Shown: in pieces, positions 1 through 9,636 of the stretch
Position numbering within the stretch: position 1 is the stretch's first letter
How the letters are laid out: each line of letters begins with the position of its first letter
Source of the DNA: Staphylococcus debuckii
Lineage (GTDB): Bacteria; Bacillota; Bacilli; Staphylococcales; Staphylococcaceae
Length of the DNA stretch: 64,000 nucleotides
Assembly (NCBI RefSeq): GCF_003718735.1
Contig: NZ_CP033460.1
Coordinates: 248,001 to 312,000, forward strand
Reading direction: 5' to 3'
Position numbers and translations under genes: made by a program
Notes under the pieces: generated by a model
What the model saw: the letters and a program-made list of their open reading frames with translations, nothing else
Told to the model about the DNA's origin: nothing
Database searches by the model: none

Positions 1-347
1 AAAATGAAGATATCCAAAAAGCTATCAAAGAAATATACAATCATGGTGGTATCGTTTCTGCAGTCTGCCATGGCTTAGCAGCTTTATTAAATGTTAAAGA
101 TGACAATGGCAGATACCTCATAGATAATAAATCAATCACTGGATTCTCCAATACAGAAGAAGTATTAGCGAACCGTAAGAAATTAGTGCCATTTATGTTG
201 GAAACCGAATTGAAAAGAAGAGGCGCAAATTACAGCAAAGCACTCCTGCCATTAAGACCTTATGTTGAAACGGAGGGTCGTTTAGTGACTGGTCAAAATC
301 CAGAGTCACCTAAACAAGTGGCAGAAGCCGTAGCTAAAATTTTATAA
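1..347 (+). CDS. DJ-1/PfpI family protein (3' part only)
   Basis: The 3' end of a gene that begins before the window; the reading frame is open from base 3 to the TAA at 345-347. About 114 residues are visible. They hold the nucleophile-elbow motif VCHG, with the catalytic-type Cys, and later GFSNTEE and LVTGQNPES, which are typical of the HchA-like branch of the DJ-1/PfpI family (glyoxalase III, chaperone or deglycase activities are claimed for relatives). A full-length paralogue lies at 58231-58914 with the same motifs. A terminator hairpin follows directly. The family is clear; the substrate is unknown. Confidence 0.85.
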   Translation, partial: NEDIQKAIKEIYNHGGIVSAVCHGLAALLNVKDDNGRYLIDNKSITGFSNTEEVLANRKKLVPFMLETELKRRGANYSKALLPLRPYVETEGRLVTGQNPESPKQVAEAVAKIL

Positions 348-353
348 AAATGA

Positions 354-396
354 GAAGGAGCTGGACAGAAAAAATAATTCTGTTCCAGCTCCTTTT
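354..396 (+). terminator. Rho-independent terminator after the DJ-1 gene
   Basis: The stem AAGGAGCTGGACAG pairs with CTGTTCCAGCTCCTT around an A-rich loop and ends in a short T run. It lies 7 bases after the stop codon. Confidence 0.8.
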
Positions 397-402
397 GATG
401 CG

Positions 403-455
403 ATGAGGCGGAAAGTGTCGAGGCTGGGACCTCAATAGAAGCCCCGCTCCCCGAT
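403..455. repeat. Dispersed intergenic repeat, copy 1
   Basis: The segment GGAAAGTGTCGAGGCT, followed by ACCTC and then CCGCTCCC, recurs in inverted orientation at 46355-46392. Both copies follow a terminator, between genes. No ORF explains it. It looks like a short dispersed intergenic element; its copy number in the genome cannot be seen here. Confidence 0.5.
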
Positions 456-470
456 TTTTCACCAAATCTA

Positions 471-1205
471 TTATTCAATTCTATTCAATGCTTTCACTAC
501 TTTGACCATATCCTCATGAATAACTAAATCTGCATCATAATCATAAGGGGTCGAATCTAAATTAATAATCACTAAATTTTTACCTGCAAAGTTGGAAATT
601 AATCCTGCAGCAGGTTGGACTACGAGTGATGACCCTAAGACTACTAAAGTATCCGCTTCTCTTATCTTATTCAACGCATTCATTATCGTACCTTGATCCA
701 GCATTTCGCCATACAGCACGATGTCTGGGCGAAGCGGTCCGCCGCATCTCTCGCATGTACGCAAATCACGCTCAATAACATCACTTTTCGTATATTCTTG
801 CGCACATTCTATACAATAAAAACGATTTAACGTACCATGTAATTCGTCCACTTGCTCACTGCCAGCATCGGCGTGCAACCCATCGATATTTTGAGTAATT
901 ACGCCTAACGATTTACCTTCTTTTTCTAAATCTGCAATCCACTCATGTACCGCATTAGGTTTCTTATCTGCAAAAAGTAAATACTCATGACAAAAGTCCA
1001 TAAATCCTAGAGGGTCATTTTGGAAATACTCCGTACTTAACAAATATTCCGGCGACATACCTTTCTTCGATACTTCATCATACAAACCGCCAACAGAGCG
1101 GAAATCAGGAATACCGCTAGCTACTGAAATTCCAGCACCTGTAAAGAAAGTAATCTGATTTGCATCATGAATGATTTCTTTTAATTGTTCAATTTTATTT
1201 TCCAT
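471..1205 (-). CDS. cobB: NAD-dependent protein deacylase, sirtuin (Sir2/CobB family)
   Basis: Predicted to remove acyl groups from lysines using NAD+, giving nicotinamide and O-acyl-ADP-ribose. Visible motifs are the NAD-binding GAGIS (residues 23-27) and GIPDFRS, then TQNIDGLH (about 104-111), the catalytic His in HGT (about 123), and a zinc site of two CxxC pairs (Cys131/134 and 151/154). GSSLVVQPA lies near the C-terminus. Length 244 aa, normal for class U/III bacterial sirtuins. I chose ATG at 1205 because a GGAG lies 8 bases upstream; the in-frame GTG at 1214 overlaps that site. The gene is single and convergent with its left neighbour. The symbol is by family, not proven orthology. Confidence 0.9.
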   Translation of the reverse strand: MENKIEQLKEIIHDANQITFFTGAGISVASGIPDFRSVGGLYDEVSKKGMSPEYLLSTEYFQNDPLGFMDFCHEYLLFADKKPNAVHEWIADLEKEGKSLGVITQNIDGLHADAGSEQVDELHGTLNRFYCIECAQEYTKSDVIERDLRTCERCGGPLRPDIVLYGEMLDQGTIMNALNKIREADTLVVLGSSLVVQPAAGLISNFAGKNLVIINLDSTPYDYDADLVIHEDMVKVVKALNRIE

Positions 1206-1479
1206 GCTTATCACTCCATACCATTAAAGCATAACCTAAAGTCTTTCCTCAGTCTTCATTTAACTTAAGTTTAAGATGTAATCTGCACTTTCGCAAATGG
1301 CACCATTGTTTGCAAATTATTCATAATAATTTAATTTTTACACAGAATATTAAATGGAAATCTGCTATGTTTATAGTGAGATAAACTTTTGGAAATTCAT
1401 CTCTCAAACGTGGTGGCTTATTCTTCTATTTTGTGGCACACTTTCTCAAATATTAGGTGGATAGGGGGCAGGATGAACT

Positions 1480-2322
1480 ATGAAATATTTAATTAACGCA
1501 CTTAAAATTATTGGAACCATTCTTTTATTATTTTTAGTCGTAGTGCTTGCACAGAACATTGGAATCGTTTGGCATGCATTGCATCTGCATTCTTTTAAAT
1601 ATATTTTGCATGGCATTACTTATTTAGTTGTAGCGCTACTGCTTTTTAAACTCGTTGCTAATAAGGTGTATAAAAGGAATTTAGCTTACTTCAGAATTAC
1701 GCGCTTTAAATTCATTAAAGTCTGCGTGCTTTTAGGCCTGCTTTTACCTATCGCCGTGACGAGCTTCTATCTTATATTTATTCCTGGCCATTGGGTTGTA
1801 ACTGATTTGAAAAGTAACCAAGAGTATAGCGCTATGCTGATTGAAATCTTTTTCCTTGGCGGGATTGTCGCACCTATTGTAGAAGAAATGATGTTTAGAG
1901 GCTTCTTGCTTAAATATATTGAAAAGAAAACCAATATATATGTTGCGCTAGGTCTGACTTCTGTCTTATTCGGAGCAATTCATTTAGTCAATGGAAAGTT
2001 GACAGGAATGAGTTTGATTATGTTATTGGCAGCTGGAACAGCGGTAGGATTGATGTATGGACTTGCTGCTTATAAATTTAATACAGTATGGGCAAGCATT
2101 CCGCTTCATATGTTCTGGAATATGAGCGCTGTCATTACAGTGACTGATCACAATATGGAGTACGGTGTATTTCAATATATTATCAAAGCAAATAATACAT
2201 TCTTAACAGGCGGAACTTACGGAATGGATGCGTCTGGCATCTCAATCATTGGTTATATCACAGTAGCAGTTCTTCTTATTTATTGGAGAAGATTTTATTC
2301 GACAGAAAAGCAAAAATTATAA
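1480..2322 (+). CDS. CPBP-family intramembrane metalloprotease (CAAX-protease-like)
   Basis: A 280-aa multi-pass membrane protein. It carries the three motifs of the CPBP/Abi family: EExxxR as VEEMMFRG (E135, E136, R140), a His at about 168 in FGAIHLV, and HMFWN (H210, N214). These residues are expected to form an intramembrane metalloprotease site. Family members in staphylococci and lactobacilli act in peptide-signal processing or bacteriocin self-immunity, but no peptide gene is visible beside this one. A G-rich ribosome-binding site (AGGGGGCAGG) precedes the ATG. The gene stands alone between the sirtuin and the SasF gene, on the same strand as the latter. Confidence 0.85.
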   Translation: MKYLINALKIIGTILLLFLVVVLAQNIGIVWHALHLHSFKYILHGITYLVVALLLFKLVANKVYKRNLAYFRITRFKFIKVCVLLGLLLPIAVTSFYLIFIPGHWVVTDLKSNQEYSAMLIEIFFLGGIVAPIVEEMMFRGFLLKYIEKKTNIYVALGLTSVLFGAIHLVNGKLTGMSLIMLLAAGTAVGLMYGLAAYKFNTVWASIPLHMFWNMSAVITVTDHNMEYGVFQYIIKANNTFLTGGTYGMDASGISIIGYITVAVLLIYWRRFYSTEKQKL

Positions 2323-2407
2323 AAGGAAAGCACCATTTTTTTACTAGGAAACAAGTAGCATAACATATATAATAGGGAGTAACTGCTAAGTAGGAAAGGT
2401 GAATGGA

Positions 2408-4285
2408 ATGAATAAAGAGAGAAATTACGATTTGAATTATAAAAATAAATTAAGTCGTCGATTCAAAATTTCAAGCGCAGTATTGGTTATAAGTTCAAGC
2501 TTAATAGGTTCTAATATAGTGTCGTCTCCTTCAATAGATGCTGAAGAAACTCCAAATTTAAATAAAGAGCAGAATCCAGAACAAACACAGCAGCTTCAAG
2601 AATATATTCAAAAAAGTCGAGAGCAGCTCAACCGGATTAAAGGTTTAGAAACAGACCAAAAAGAAAAGTTGAATGAACAAATCGGTAAAGCTCAGAGTTC
2701 TAAGGAAATTGATAACTTGTTGAAACAAGCGGAAAATGATAGCTCGATAAGCGAAAAAAGTAATGCAGAAAAAGCAAAACTTAAGGATGAATTAGAACAA
2801 CAAAAATCTGATCAACTTAAAGCAAAAGAAAACGCTGAAAATCTTTCTGAAAAAAATGAGGCGTTATCAACTCAAACTAATGCTCCAGAAAAGCCTATCA
2901 AACCCAATTTAGAAAATGAACAATCGAACCAAGATAACCAAGAAGTAGAGGAATTTGTTAAGAAAATAGAAAATACTTCAAATAAAGTTGACGAGTATCA
3001 ACGAAAAGAAAAGAAAGCTCCAAAAAATGAAGAGCGTTCAAATACTAAAGTGACAGAACAAGCTGACCAAGCTAAGTCACAAATTAAAGATTTAAAAGAT
3101 GAAGTAGATAACTTGGCAAAACAGCCCGCAAATGCAAAAGCAAATTCAGATTTAAATCAGTATGTCCAAGAGAAAGAAAAGAACTTAAATCTGTTAGCCT
3201 CTAAAGTATCAGAAAGAGAGGCCATCTCAAAAGAGAATAAAGCACGCTTAGAAAATGAAATTGAAAAAAATAAACGTAACATCGAACAAAAAAATGATAT
3301 GATAGCGAATCGTTTGAAAACAACTTCTGATAAGCAGCAAGCTGTCAAAGATATTATCGGCGATACCTTAAACGATAAAGAAACACAGGGTATTTTAAAA
3401 CACATTGATACTAAAGGGAAAACAGATCAACAAATCACCAGTCAGGTTGTGGGTGAACTTGATAAACTGTCATCATTTTCAAGTGATGGATTACTAGAAT
3501 CAATGTTCGCAAAAGCAGATAATCGCAAAGACTTAATTGAAGTATTATTATCGCCTAAATTTGAGGAACAAGAAGCTAGAAACATTGCAGAGCAAATTAT
3601 GCGCAGTCATCCAGATAATGCACAACTCGTTAAATTGCTGAAGCAACATTACGGTGAAAATATTTCTGGGGACGATATTTTAGAAGATGTGTTAGACCGT
3701 GCTGACAATAAACAAAAAGCTATAGAAACGATTCTTGCTTCAAAACTGAATGATAACAAGGCACGAATACTTGCTAATAAGATTGCTGCGAAAGGTAATA
3801 GCAAAGCTGAGTTGCTGAAACTTATGAAATCAGATGCAGATACACGTATCGATCAATTGCTGAAATTGGACCATGATGCGGATCAAATGAAATCAAGACT
3901 ACATAGAATGTTCAATCCGTTAAATAGTAGTCCTGGTTTATTGGCTCAATTAGGCGGTAAACCATTGCATCCAGATTTACTGAATGGTCATTCTAATTTA
4001 TTTGGTTCTTCAAGTTTGTTAGATAAATTATTAAACGGAAAAAGCTTATTAGATGGTATTCCAGATATACCTAATCCTTCACAAGGACACGCATTATCAT
4101 TAGGAGATTCATCCGATGACTTTTTAAGTGGCTTATTCGATCATGAAGGCAACTTTGATTTACCTAAAGCCGGAGAAGCTGCCAAGAAAGTTGCGCTTCC
4201 ATTTGGAGCTTCAATGATTATCGTGGGCGGTGGCATCCTATGGTATGTAACACACCGTAAAAGAAAGCTTAAAAAGCAGATTTAA
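2408..4285 (+). CDS. sasF: Cell-wall-anchored surface protein, SasF-like (LPKAG sortase motif)
   Basis: A 625-aa secreted surface protein. A basic N-terminus and hydrophobic stretch (about 15-40) form a signal peptide, possibly cut after SIDA. The middle is long, highly charged and coiled-coil-like (Lys/Glu/Gln/Asn rich, about 50-310), then a helical region with repeated KLNDNKAR-type and LLKL segments. The C-terminus is a sorting signal: LPKAG at about 585, a hydrophobic span and a tail of Arg/Lys. S. aureus SasF also uses LPKAG, has similar length and sits next to the same autolysin; it is linked to resistance to unsaturated fatty acids. ATG 2408 is preferred over GTG 2399, since AAAGGTG lies 6 bases before the ATG. 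Assignment rests on motif plus gene order, not alignment. Confidence 0.8.
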   Translation: MNKERNYDLNYKNKLSRRFKISSAVLVISSSLIGSNIVSSPSIDAEETPNLNKEQNPEQTQQLQEYIQKSREQLNRIKGLETDQKEKLNEQIGKAQSSKEIDNLLKQAENDSSISEKSNAEKAKLKDELEQQKSDQLKAKENAENLSEKNEALSTQTNAPEKPIKPNLENEQSNQDNQEVEEFVKKIENTSNKVDEYQRKEKKAPKNEERSNTKVTEQADQAKSQIKDLKDEVDNLAKQPANAKANSDLNQYVQEKEKNLNLLASKVSEREAISKENKARLENEIEKNKRNIEQKNDMIANRLKTTSDKQQAVKDIIGDTLNDKETQGILKHIDTKGKTDQQITSQVVGELDKLSSFSSDGLLESMFAKADNRKDLIEVLLSPKFEEQEARNIAEQIMRSHPDNAQLVKLLKQHYGENISGDDILEDVLDRADNKQKAIETILASKLNDNKARILANKIAAKGNSKAELLKLMKSDADTRIDQLLKLDHDADQMKSRLHRMFNPLNSSPGLLAQLGGKPLHPDLLNGHSNLFGSSSLLDKLLNGKSLLDGIPDIPNPSQGHALSLGDSSDDFLSGLFDHEGNFDLPKAGEAAKKVALPFGASMIIVGGGILWYVTHRKRKLKKQI

Positions 4286-4287
4286 AA

Positions 4288-4345
4288 TAAAAGCTTCATT
4301 CAAGAAACTCAAATTAATTGAGTCATTGAATGAAGCTTTTTTATT
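4288..4345. terminator. Bidirectional terminator between sasF and the autolysin gene
   Basis: The 14-base arms AAAAGCTTCATTCA and TGAATGAAGCTTTT flank a loop that can itself pair (ACTCAA/TTGAGT). A-rich and T-rich flanks let it work for both converging genes. Confidence 0.85.
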
Positions 4346-4352
4346 TATATTA

Positions 4353-6440
4353 TTATTTACCTTTAATATAGCTTAATTGAGCAGCATCGTCAGCATCAAT
4401 TGTTCTATAAGAAATGACTCCGGAGCCTTCTACATTAGATTCTGAAACCACTATCGAACCATCGCTGTTAACTTTTTCTACAAAAGCGACATGGCCATAG
4501 ATAGGGTCGGCATCTTGCTGTCCTGCTTCAAACACGACCGCATTATGTTTTTCTGGTGTGGAAGTAACGGTGTAACCTTTGTTTTCTGCACGATTATTCC
4601 AATTACGTGCATCTCCCAAATCGCCACTGATTTGTTTATCGAATTGCGCCATACGATTATAAACATACCAAGTACATTGACCATGAGGATACGGTGAGTC
4701 ACTCGCTGATTCAGCAAATGGTTTGAAATCTGAAGCATTTTCTTTACCACTTGATTTGTAATCATTTAAATTCGGCATTTGTTTCTTATCAAATTGCGTT
4801 AAATCGTAGTGTTTGATAATGCTATTAAGTTTATCAGCATAGCGTGAATCAGTTGCATAAGTTTGTGCAAGATGCGCAGTAGCATCACGATAAGAGGAAG
4901 CTTCACTTTTCCACGTAGGACGATAAATATCGGCGTTACCCTCAACTCCATTTTTGATTAAATCCGCATAATCTTCGAGAGATTCTTTTTCACTTGGGTA
5001 ACTGCGGAAAGGTGCTGAAATTTGGTACATACTGTTTCCGCTATCTTCAAGTGTATTGAAATCCGCAGATTTGCCTTGGTAATTCCCTTTGATTCCGAAT
5101 AAATTATAATGCGGTGACTGAGCAAGCGCACTATTACCTGAATCAGATTCTAAAATGGCTTGTGCAATCATGACAGAAGCAAATATATCTCTGTTCTGAC
5201 CGATATCATGTGAATCTTTCGCAATTTTCTTGATGAACTGGCGTGTATCACTATTTTCTACAACAGTAAAATTACTGCTGTCTTCTTGATTGTTGGATAA
5301 ATCAGGCAAGAATTGGAACATTGCTGCTGATCTAAGGTTAGATTGCTTTACACCATCTTCAAATGATTGTTTCGGTTCGGTCTTGTCTTCAAGTTGTGAT
5401 TGAGTCGGTAATTGAGGATTAGTGGTTGATGTATCTGAATGAGGGGTGTCTGTGGTTGTGTCTTCTTGTGTGTCATTTGTTTTATGTTGGTCATCGTATT
5501 TATCTTTTTGTTTTTTAGCACCCTCGCTATATTCATCCAAAATAGCGTTGATCACAGAATCATCCTGCTCATTTTCTTGTTGTGAGGATTTTTCAGTATT
5601 TTGTTCGTTTGATGTATCAGATGGTGATTTCTCGTCAGTTGTTGTGTTATCTTGTTCGGTTTTATCTTGTTGAGACGAAGTATCTTCTTTTTGCTGCTCG
5701 TTCTCTTGAGGAACTTGATTATTATCCTCTTTAAGAGACGCGCTCGCTTCATCTAACTTTCTCAAGACTTCATTATCATCTTGCGATAAGTCGCTATTCT
5801 CATGAGTGTTTGAGGGTGTATCCTCTGAATCATCTGCTGTATCGGCTGAATTTTCATTTTGAGAAGGCGTAGTTTGTTCTGCACCAGAATCAGTGTTCTT
5901 AGAATGATCTAAGTTATTATCCGATTTATCACCGTTATTTTGACTTTGTTCAGGTTGGCTTGACTCTGTATATGATTTATTTGAATTTGAAAATAGTTGA
6001 TCCCACAAACTTGGCATGCCATTATTCTGTTCTTTAAATGGTGCCGGTTTAAAAAAGTCTAAACTGCTTTTATAGTAATCAGGACGAATAGGGTTGTTTA
6101 CGCTTTGCTGAGTATTTGATTTTTGTTCATCTGACTCTTCAGCGTCTTCGTTTTTCTTTTTATCTTCAGTATTTTTATGATTTTCCTTTTTGGAAACGGA
6201 GGAGGGTTGTTCAGTCTCGTCTTCATCTTTTTTACTAGTATCATCATGCGTCTCATTTGTTTCTTTTGCAGCTTTATCTTCTTTGTCGGAAGGTGGTTGA
6301 CTTGTATTATTATCTGTAGCATTCGTTTTCGGAGGAGTTGATGATTCTTCTGAAATTTCAGCATTAACATGGTTGAAAGGAAGTGTTGAAATTAATAAAG
6401 ATGATGAAAAAATACAGACTAATAACTTTTGTTTCCTCAT
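4353..6440 (-). CDS. Two-domain autolysin: glucosaminidase plus CHAP amidase (ScaH-like)
   Basis: A 695-aa secreted peptidoglycan hydrolase. The order is a signal peptide (about 1-27, ending HVNA), a very long low-complexity Asp/Glu/Asn/Gln/Ser/Thr linker (about 28-370), a GH73-type glucosaminidase domain (about 400-555, with AQAILESDSGNSALA and YNLFGIKG; the Glu in AILES is the likely acid) and a C-terminal CHAP domain (about 580-695, catalytic Cys in GQCTWYV, His in GHVAFVE). Relatives in S. aureus and S. epidermidis act in cell separation and are named ScaH or Aaa-like. GAGAGG precedes the ATG by 7 bases. Convergent with sasF, an arrangement recalled from S. aureus. The linker is unusually acidic and long. 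Confidence 0.88.
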   Translation of the reverse strand: MRKQKLLVCIFSSSLLISTLPFNHVNAEISEESSTPPKTNATDNNTSQPPSDKEDKAAKETNETHDDTSKKDEDETEQPSSVSKKENHKNTEDKKKNEDAEESDEQKSNTQQSVNNPIRPDYYKSSLDFFKPAPFKEQNNGMPSLWDQLFSNSNKSYTESSQPEQSQNNGDKSDNNLDHSKNTDSGAEQTTPSQNENSADTADDSEDTPSNTHENSDLSQDDNEVLRKLDEASASLKEDNNQVPQENEQQKEDTSSQQDKTEQDNTTTDEKSPSDTSNEQNTEKSSQQENEQDDSVINAILDEYSEGAKKQKDKYDDQHKTNDTQEDTTTDTPHSDTSTTNPQLPTQSQLEDKTEPKQSFEDGVKQSNLRSAAMFQFLPDLSNNQEDSSNFTVVENSDTRQFIKKIAKDSHDIGQNRDIFASVMIAQAILESDSGNSALAQSPHYNLFGIKGNYQGKSADFNTLEDSGNSMYQISAPFRSYPSEKESLEDYADLIKNGVEGNADIYRPTWKSEASSYRDATAHLAQTYATDSRYADKLNSIIKHYDLTQFDKKQMPNLNDYKSSGKENASDFKPFAESASDSPYPHGQCTWYVYNRMAQFDKQISGDLGDARNWNNRAENKGYTVTSTPEKHNAVVFEAGQQDADPIYGHVAFVEKVNSDGSIVVSESNVEGSGVISYRTIDADDAAQLSYIKGK

Positions 6441-6654
6441 AATAATACCTCTCTTTTATTTAATGTGATTTACTATATACAAAGTACTACTTAACTTGTT
6501 AAAATATTGGTAGTTGTTAACACTGTTAACGGGTGTCAACTTTTTAAAACATAACTTAAGCAATGAAGCCATTATATCAATTTATCTGAAATAAACAAAT
6601 AGTGTTTTGAAATTTATGTGCGAAGATATAGAAAAAAATCTAGAGGTGTATAAA

Positions 6655-9483
6655 GTGAAAAATGCAATAAGGCTTTTTCTGATGGATTTAAAAAAGATTA
6701 TTAAAGCACCTGCTGTTTTGGTCATCTTAGGAGGCGTGATGGTACTGCCCTCTTTTTATGCATGGTTTAATTTAGATGCAACTTGGGATCCATATGGAAA
6801 TACTAAAAATATAAAAATAGCAGTAGTTAACGAAGATAAAGGCGATAAAGTAAGAGGCAAAAAGATAAATGTAGGGGATGAAGTTGCTAAACAATTAAAA
6901 AAAGATAACCATTTTGGTTGGGAGTTTGTCAGTCGTAAAAAAGCAGACCATGATTTGAAGATGGGCAAATATTATGCAGCTATGTACATACCAGAAAAAT
7001 TTACACATCAAATGACTGGAACACTTCGCAAAAATCCTGAACGTGCTGATATAGAGTATAAAGTAAACCAAAAATTAAATGCAATCGCACCTAAAATGAC
7101 AGATGCTGGAACTAGTGCGATTGTGCAGAAAGCTAATGATAAATTTAATGAAACAGCGACCAAAGCGTTACTTAAGGAAGCTAATCGATTAGGTATTAAA
7201 CTTGAAAAGGAAATACCTACAATTAATAAAATTCAAAAAGCAGTTTCTACAGCTAATAATTCTGTACCTGAAATTAATAAGTTTGCTGAAAAAATATTAT
7301 ATTTAGATGAGCATCAAGACAAGATAGATAACTATGCAGATAAATTTAGATCGTTGAATCAATACAAGGGCGACGTTTTAAATGGCGTAGATAAATTAAA
7401 TCAAGTTAATTCAGCTGTGCCTGCATTAAATGAAAAAGCTAAATTAGTATTAGCATTAAATGAATATATGCCAGATATCAAAAAAGCACTGAACGTTGCT
7501 TCTAATGATGTGCCGGAAGCATTTCCACGAATTAATAGAGGTGTCGATATTGCTAGTAATGGCGTCGATAAAGGCTTACAAGGTATCAACGACGCACGAG
7601 GTTATTTGAGTGCGATTAATCAACGCGTAGATACGTACCAAGGAATTGTGAATGATGCGCAAAATCGTAATCAAGACGTGAATAATCGTTTGCAAAATAA
7701 CTTACAAACAGCACCTCAAAGTGCTTCGAAAACAAGTGAGAATAATATTAAATTTTCACCAATGAGCACAGATGGTAATTCAAACAAGACTTCTTTTGAC
7801 AGTGAAGATGTAAATGCAATGGAATCTTCTTTATCTAAGGGATTATTGTCTTTATCACAATATACAGACCAGCAAGCAGAAAGTACGCAAGATAATATAG
7901 ATTCATTAGAAAATATCGCTTATGGTATCTTGTCTTCTGATAAGCCTGAAGAATTTAAGTCTGTATTGGATAACATGAATTCCAGACTTGAAGCGACGAG
8001 CAAATCTAATCAGCAATTTATCGATATATTATCTGAAATTGAAGACAGAGAAGATGTAGATCTTTCAACTGAAATCAATAAATTAGAAGAAGCGAATAAT
8101 AGTGTGAATAACTTAATCAGAAAACAAAATCTCCTAAGAGATGCGTTAGACCAAGGCAGCTCTGGTAAAGCAGAAGCAGTGGACTTATTGAAAACATTGC
8201 CTCAAGTTGACCGTGATTTGAAGGGATTAAGAAATTATATTCGAACAGAAATGAACCAAAGTTTATTGGACGTATCTAATAAAGTGACGTCGGTATTAAA
8301 TAATGGACAGGCTAAACTTTCAACCGTTCAATCCAAGTTGAATACTATTTCTCAAGTGATTGACGGAGGAGAAGCGATTTTAAAAGACAGTAAGAATAGA
8401 ATCGAAACGATTCAAAGTGCTTTGCCGCTTATCGAACAGAAATATAAGGATGCCATGGCTGTCGCACAACGTTATTATCCAGAGTTTGAACAAGATGTGA
8501 ATAAAGCTGCTGCGTTTATCAGAAATGATTTACCTGGCTTAGAACAGCGATTAGCGGATACAACTGCAACAGTAAACGAAAATATTCCAACAGTATTTAA
8601 TCGCTATGATCAATTAGTAGATCTGTTAGACAAAAATCAGCCAGAGGCAAAACAAAAACTACATGATTTAGCAAAATTGATACGTAATGATTTACCAGGT
8701 GTCGAAAAAGATTTGGCAAAAGCGAACAAACTCTTTAAAGAAATAGACGATGACGACGCTGTAGATAAAATGGTTGATTTCCTGAAAAATGATTTGAAAA
8801 AGCAAGCAGATGTCGTATCTAATCCAATTAAAATCAACCAAGAAGATGTTTTCCCTGTGAAAGATTATGGTTCTGCAAGTACACCATTCTATACAATATT
8901 ATCATGTTGGGTCGGCGCTTTATTAATGGTGAGCTTGATGACAACAGATAATAAACATAAAGATTTAGAGCCATATTTAACTAAAAGAGAAGATTATTTA
9001 GGTAAAAGTGGTTTATTCTATCTCATAGGTACTGTTCAAGCATTGGTGGTATCCATCGGAGATATTGTAATATTGCATGCACAAGTAGAGAGTGTAGGTT
9101 GGTTTATAGGACTGACTGTCTTAACCTCGCTCGTGTTCGTAACGATTGTGTATACTTTAGTTTCATTATTAGGTAACCCAGGAAAAGCGCTTGCTATTAT
9201 ATTATTAGTGCTGCAAATAGCTGGTGGAGGAGGAACATTCCCTATAGAAGTAACACCCGAATTCTTCCAAATTATACACCCATATATACCGTTTTCTTAT
9301 GCAGTAGATGCGTTGAGAGAAGCGGTTGGTGGAATTGTGCCAGCAATCTTAACGAGAAAAATACTGACACTGATATTATTTGGCGTTATTTTCTTTGTGA
9401 TTGGTATTATATTTAAACCAATTACAGATCCTATCATGAGAAAAGTTGCAAAAGAAGCTGAGAAAAGTGACGTTATGGAATAA
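6655..9483 (+). CDS. YhgE/Pip-domain membrane protein
   Basis: A 942-aa membrane protein with one N-terminal membrane span (about 20-40, ending PSFYAWFNLDATWDPYG, a hallmark of YhgE/Pip proteins), a large extracytoplasmic region rich in coiled coil, and about five or six C-terminal spans resembling ABC-2 permeases. The family includes phage infection protein Pip and ESX/type VII secretion-linked YueB. In S. aureus a YhgE/Pip gene lies in the same SasF/autolysin neighbourhood. I chose GTG 6655 (GAGGTG 6 bases upstream) over the TTG 48 bases earlier, which has no ribosome-binding site. Divergent from the autolysin gene. Its actual task, whether export or envelope maintenance, is unknown. Confidence 0.85.
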   Translation: MKNAIRLFLMDLKKIIKAPAVLVILGGVMVLPSFYAWFNLDATWDPYGNTKNIKIAVVNEDKGDKVRGKKINVGDEVAKQLKKDNHFGWEFVSRKKADHDLKMGKYYAAMYIPEKFTHQMTGTLRKNPERADIEYKVNQKLNAIAPKMTDAGTSAIVQKANDKFNETATKALLKEANRLGIKLEKEIPTINKIQKAVSTANNSVPEINKFAEKILYLDEHQDKIDNYADKFRSLNQYKGDVLNGVDKLNQVNSAVPALNEKAKLVLALNEYMPDIKKALNVASNDVPEAFPRINRGVDIASNGVDKGLQGINDARGYLSAINQRVDTYQGIVNDAQNRNQDVNNRLQNNLQTAPQSASKTSENNIKFSPMSTDGNSNKTSFDSEDVNAMESSLSKGLLSLSQYTDQQAESTQDNIDSLENIAYGILSSDKPEEFKSVLDNMNSRLEATSKSNQQFIDILSEIEDREDVDLSTEINKLEEANNSVNNLIRKQNLLRDALDQGSSGKAEAVDLLKTLPQVDRDLKGLRNYIRTEMNQSLLDVSNKVTSVLNNGQAKLSTVQSKLNTISQVIDGGEAILKDSKNRIETIQSALPLIEQKYKDAMAVAQRYYPEFEQDVNKAAAFIRNDLPGLEQRLADTTATVNENIPTVFNRYDQLVDLLDKNQPEAKQKLHDLAKLIRNDLPGVEKDLAKANKLFKEIDDDDAVDKMVDFLKNDLKKQADVVSNPIKINQEDVFPVKDYGSASTPFYTILSCWVGALLMVSLMTTDNKHKDLEPYLTKREDYLGKSGLFYLIGTVQALVVSIGDIVILHAQVESVGWFIGLTVLTSLVFVTIVYTLVSLLGNPGKALAIILLVLQIAGGGGTFPIEVTPEFFQIIHPYIPFSYAVDALREAVGGIVPAILTRKILTLILFGVIFFVIGIIFKPITDPIMRKVAKEAEKSDVME

Positions 9484-9502
9484 GCTATTGAATCGAATTA
9501 GA

Positions 9503-9542
9503 GTGGTGCCGGGACATGATTTTGTCCTGGCATCATTTTTTC
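9503..9542 (+). terminator. Terminator after the YhgE/Pip gene
   Basis: GTGGTGCCGGGACA pairs with TGTCCTGGCATCAT (with G-U pairs), followed by a run of T. Confidence 0.8.
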
Positions 9543-9582
9543 GTTCCAACAACCTTAACAACTTCAGGATATTGTACATAAT

Positions 9583-9619
9583 AAAAAAGACAAGCAGCTC
9601 ATGAAAGTTGCTTGTCTTT
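9583..9619 (-). terminator. Terminator of the opuA-type operon
   Basis: On the minus strand AAGACAAGCAACT pairs with AGCTGCTTGTCTT and is followed by a T run (the A run at 9583-9588). It lies just after the permease/binding-protein stop codon. Confidence 0.8.
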
Positions 9620-9636
9620 CTTTACTTCAAAATAAA

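Noticed and set aside
293..478. 61-codon minus-strand frame across the first terminator
   Set aside because: It reads through the DJ-1 3' end, a terminator and a repeat; no start signal.
5348..6370. Several frames opposite or shifted within the autolysin linker
   Set aside because: Low-complexity codons of the linker leave other frames open by chance.
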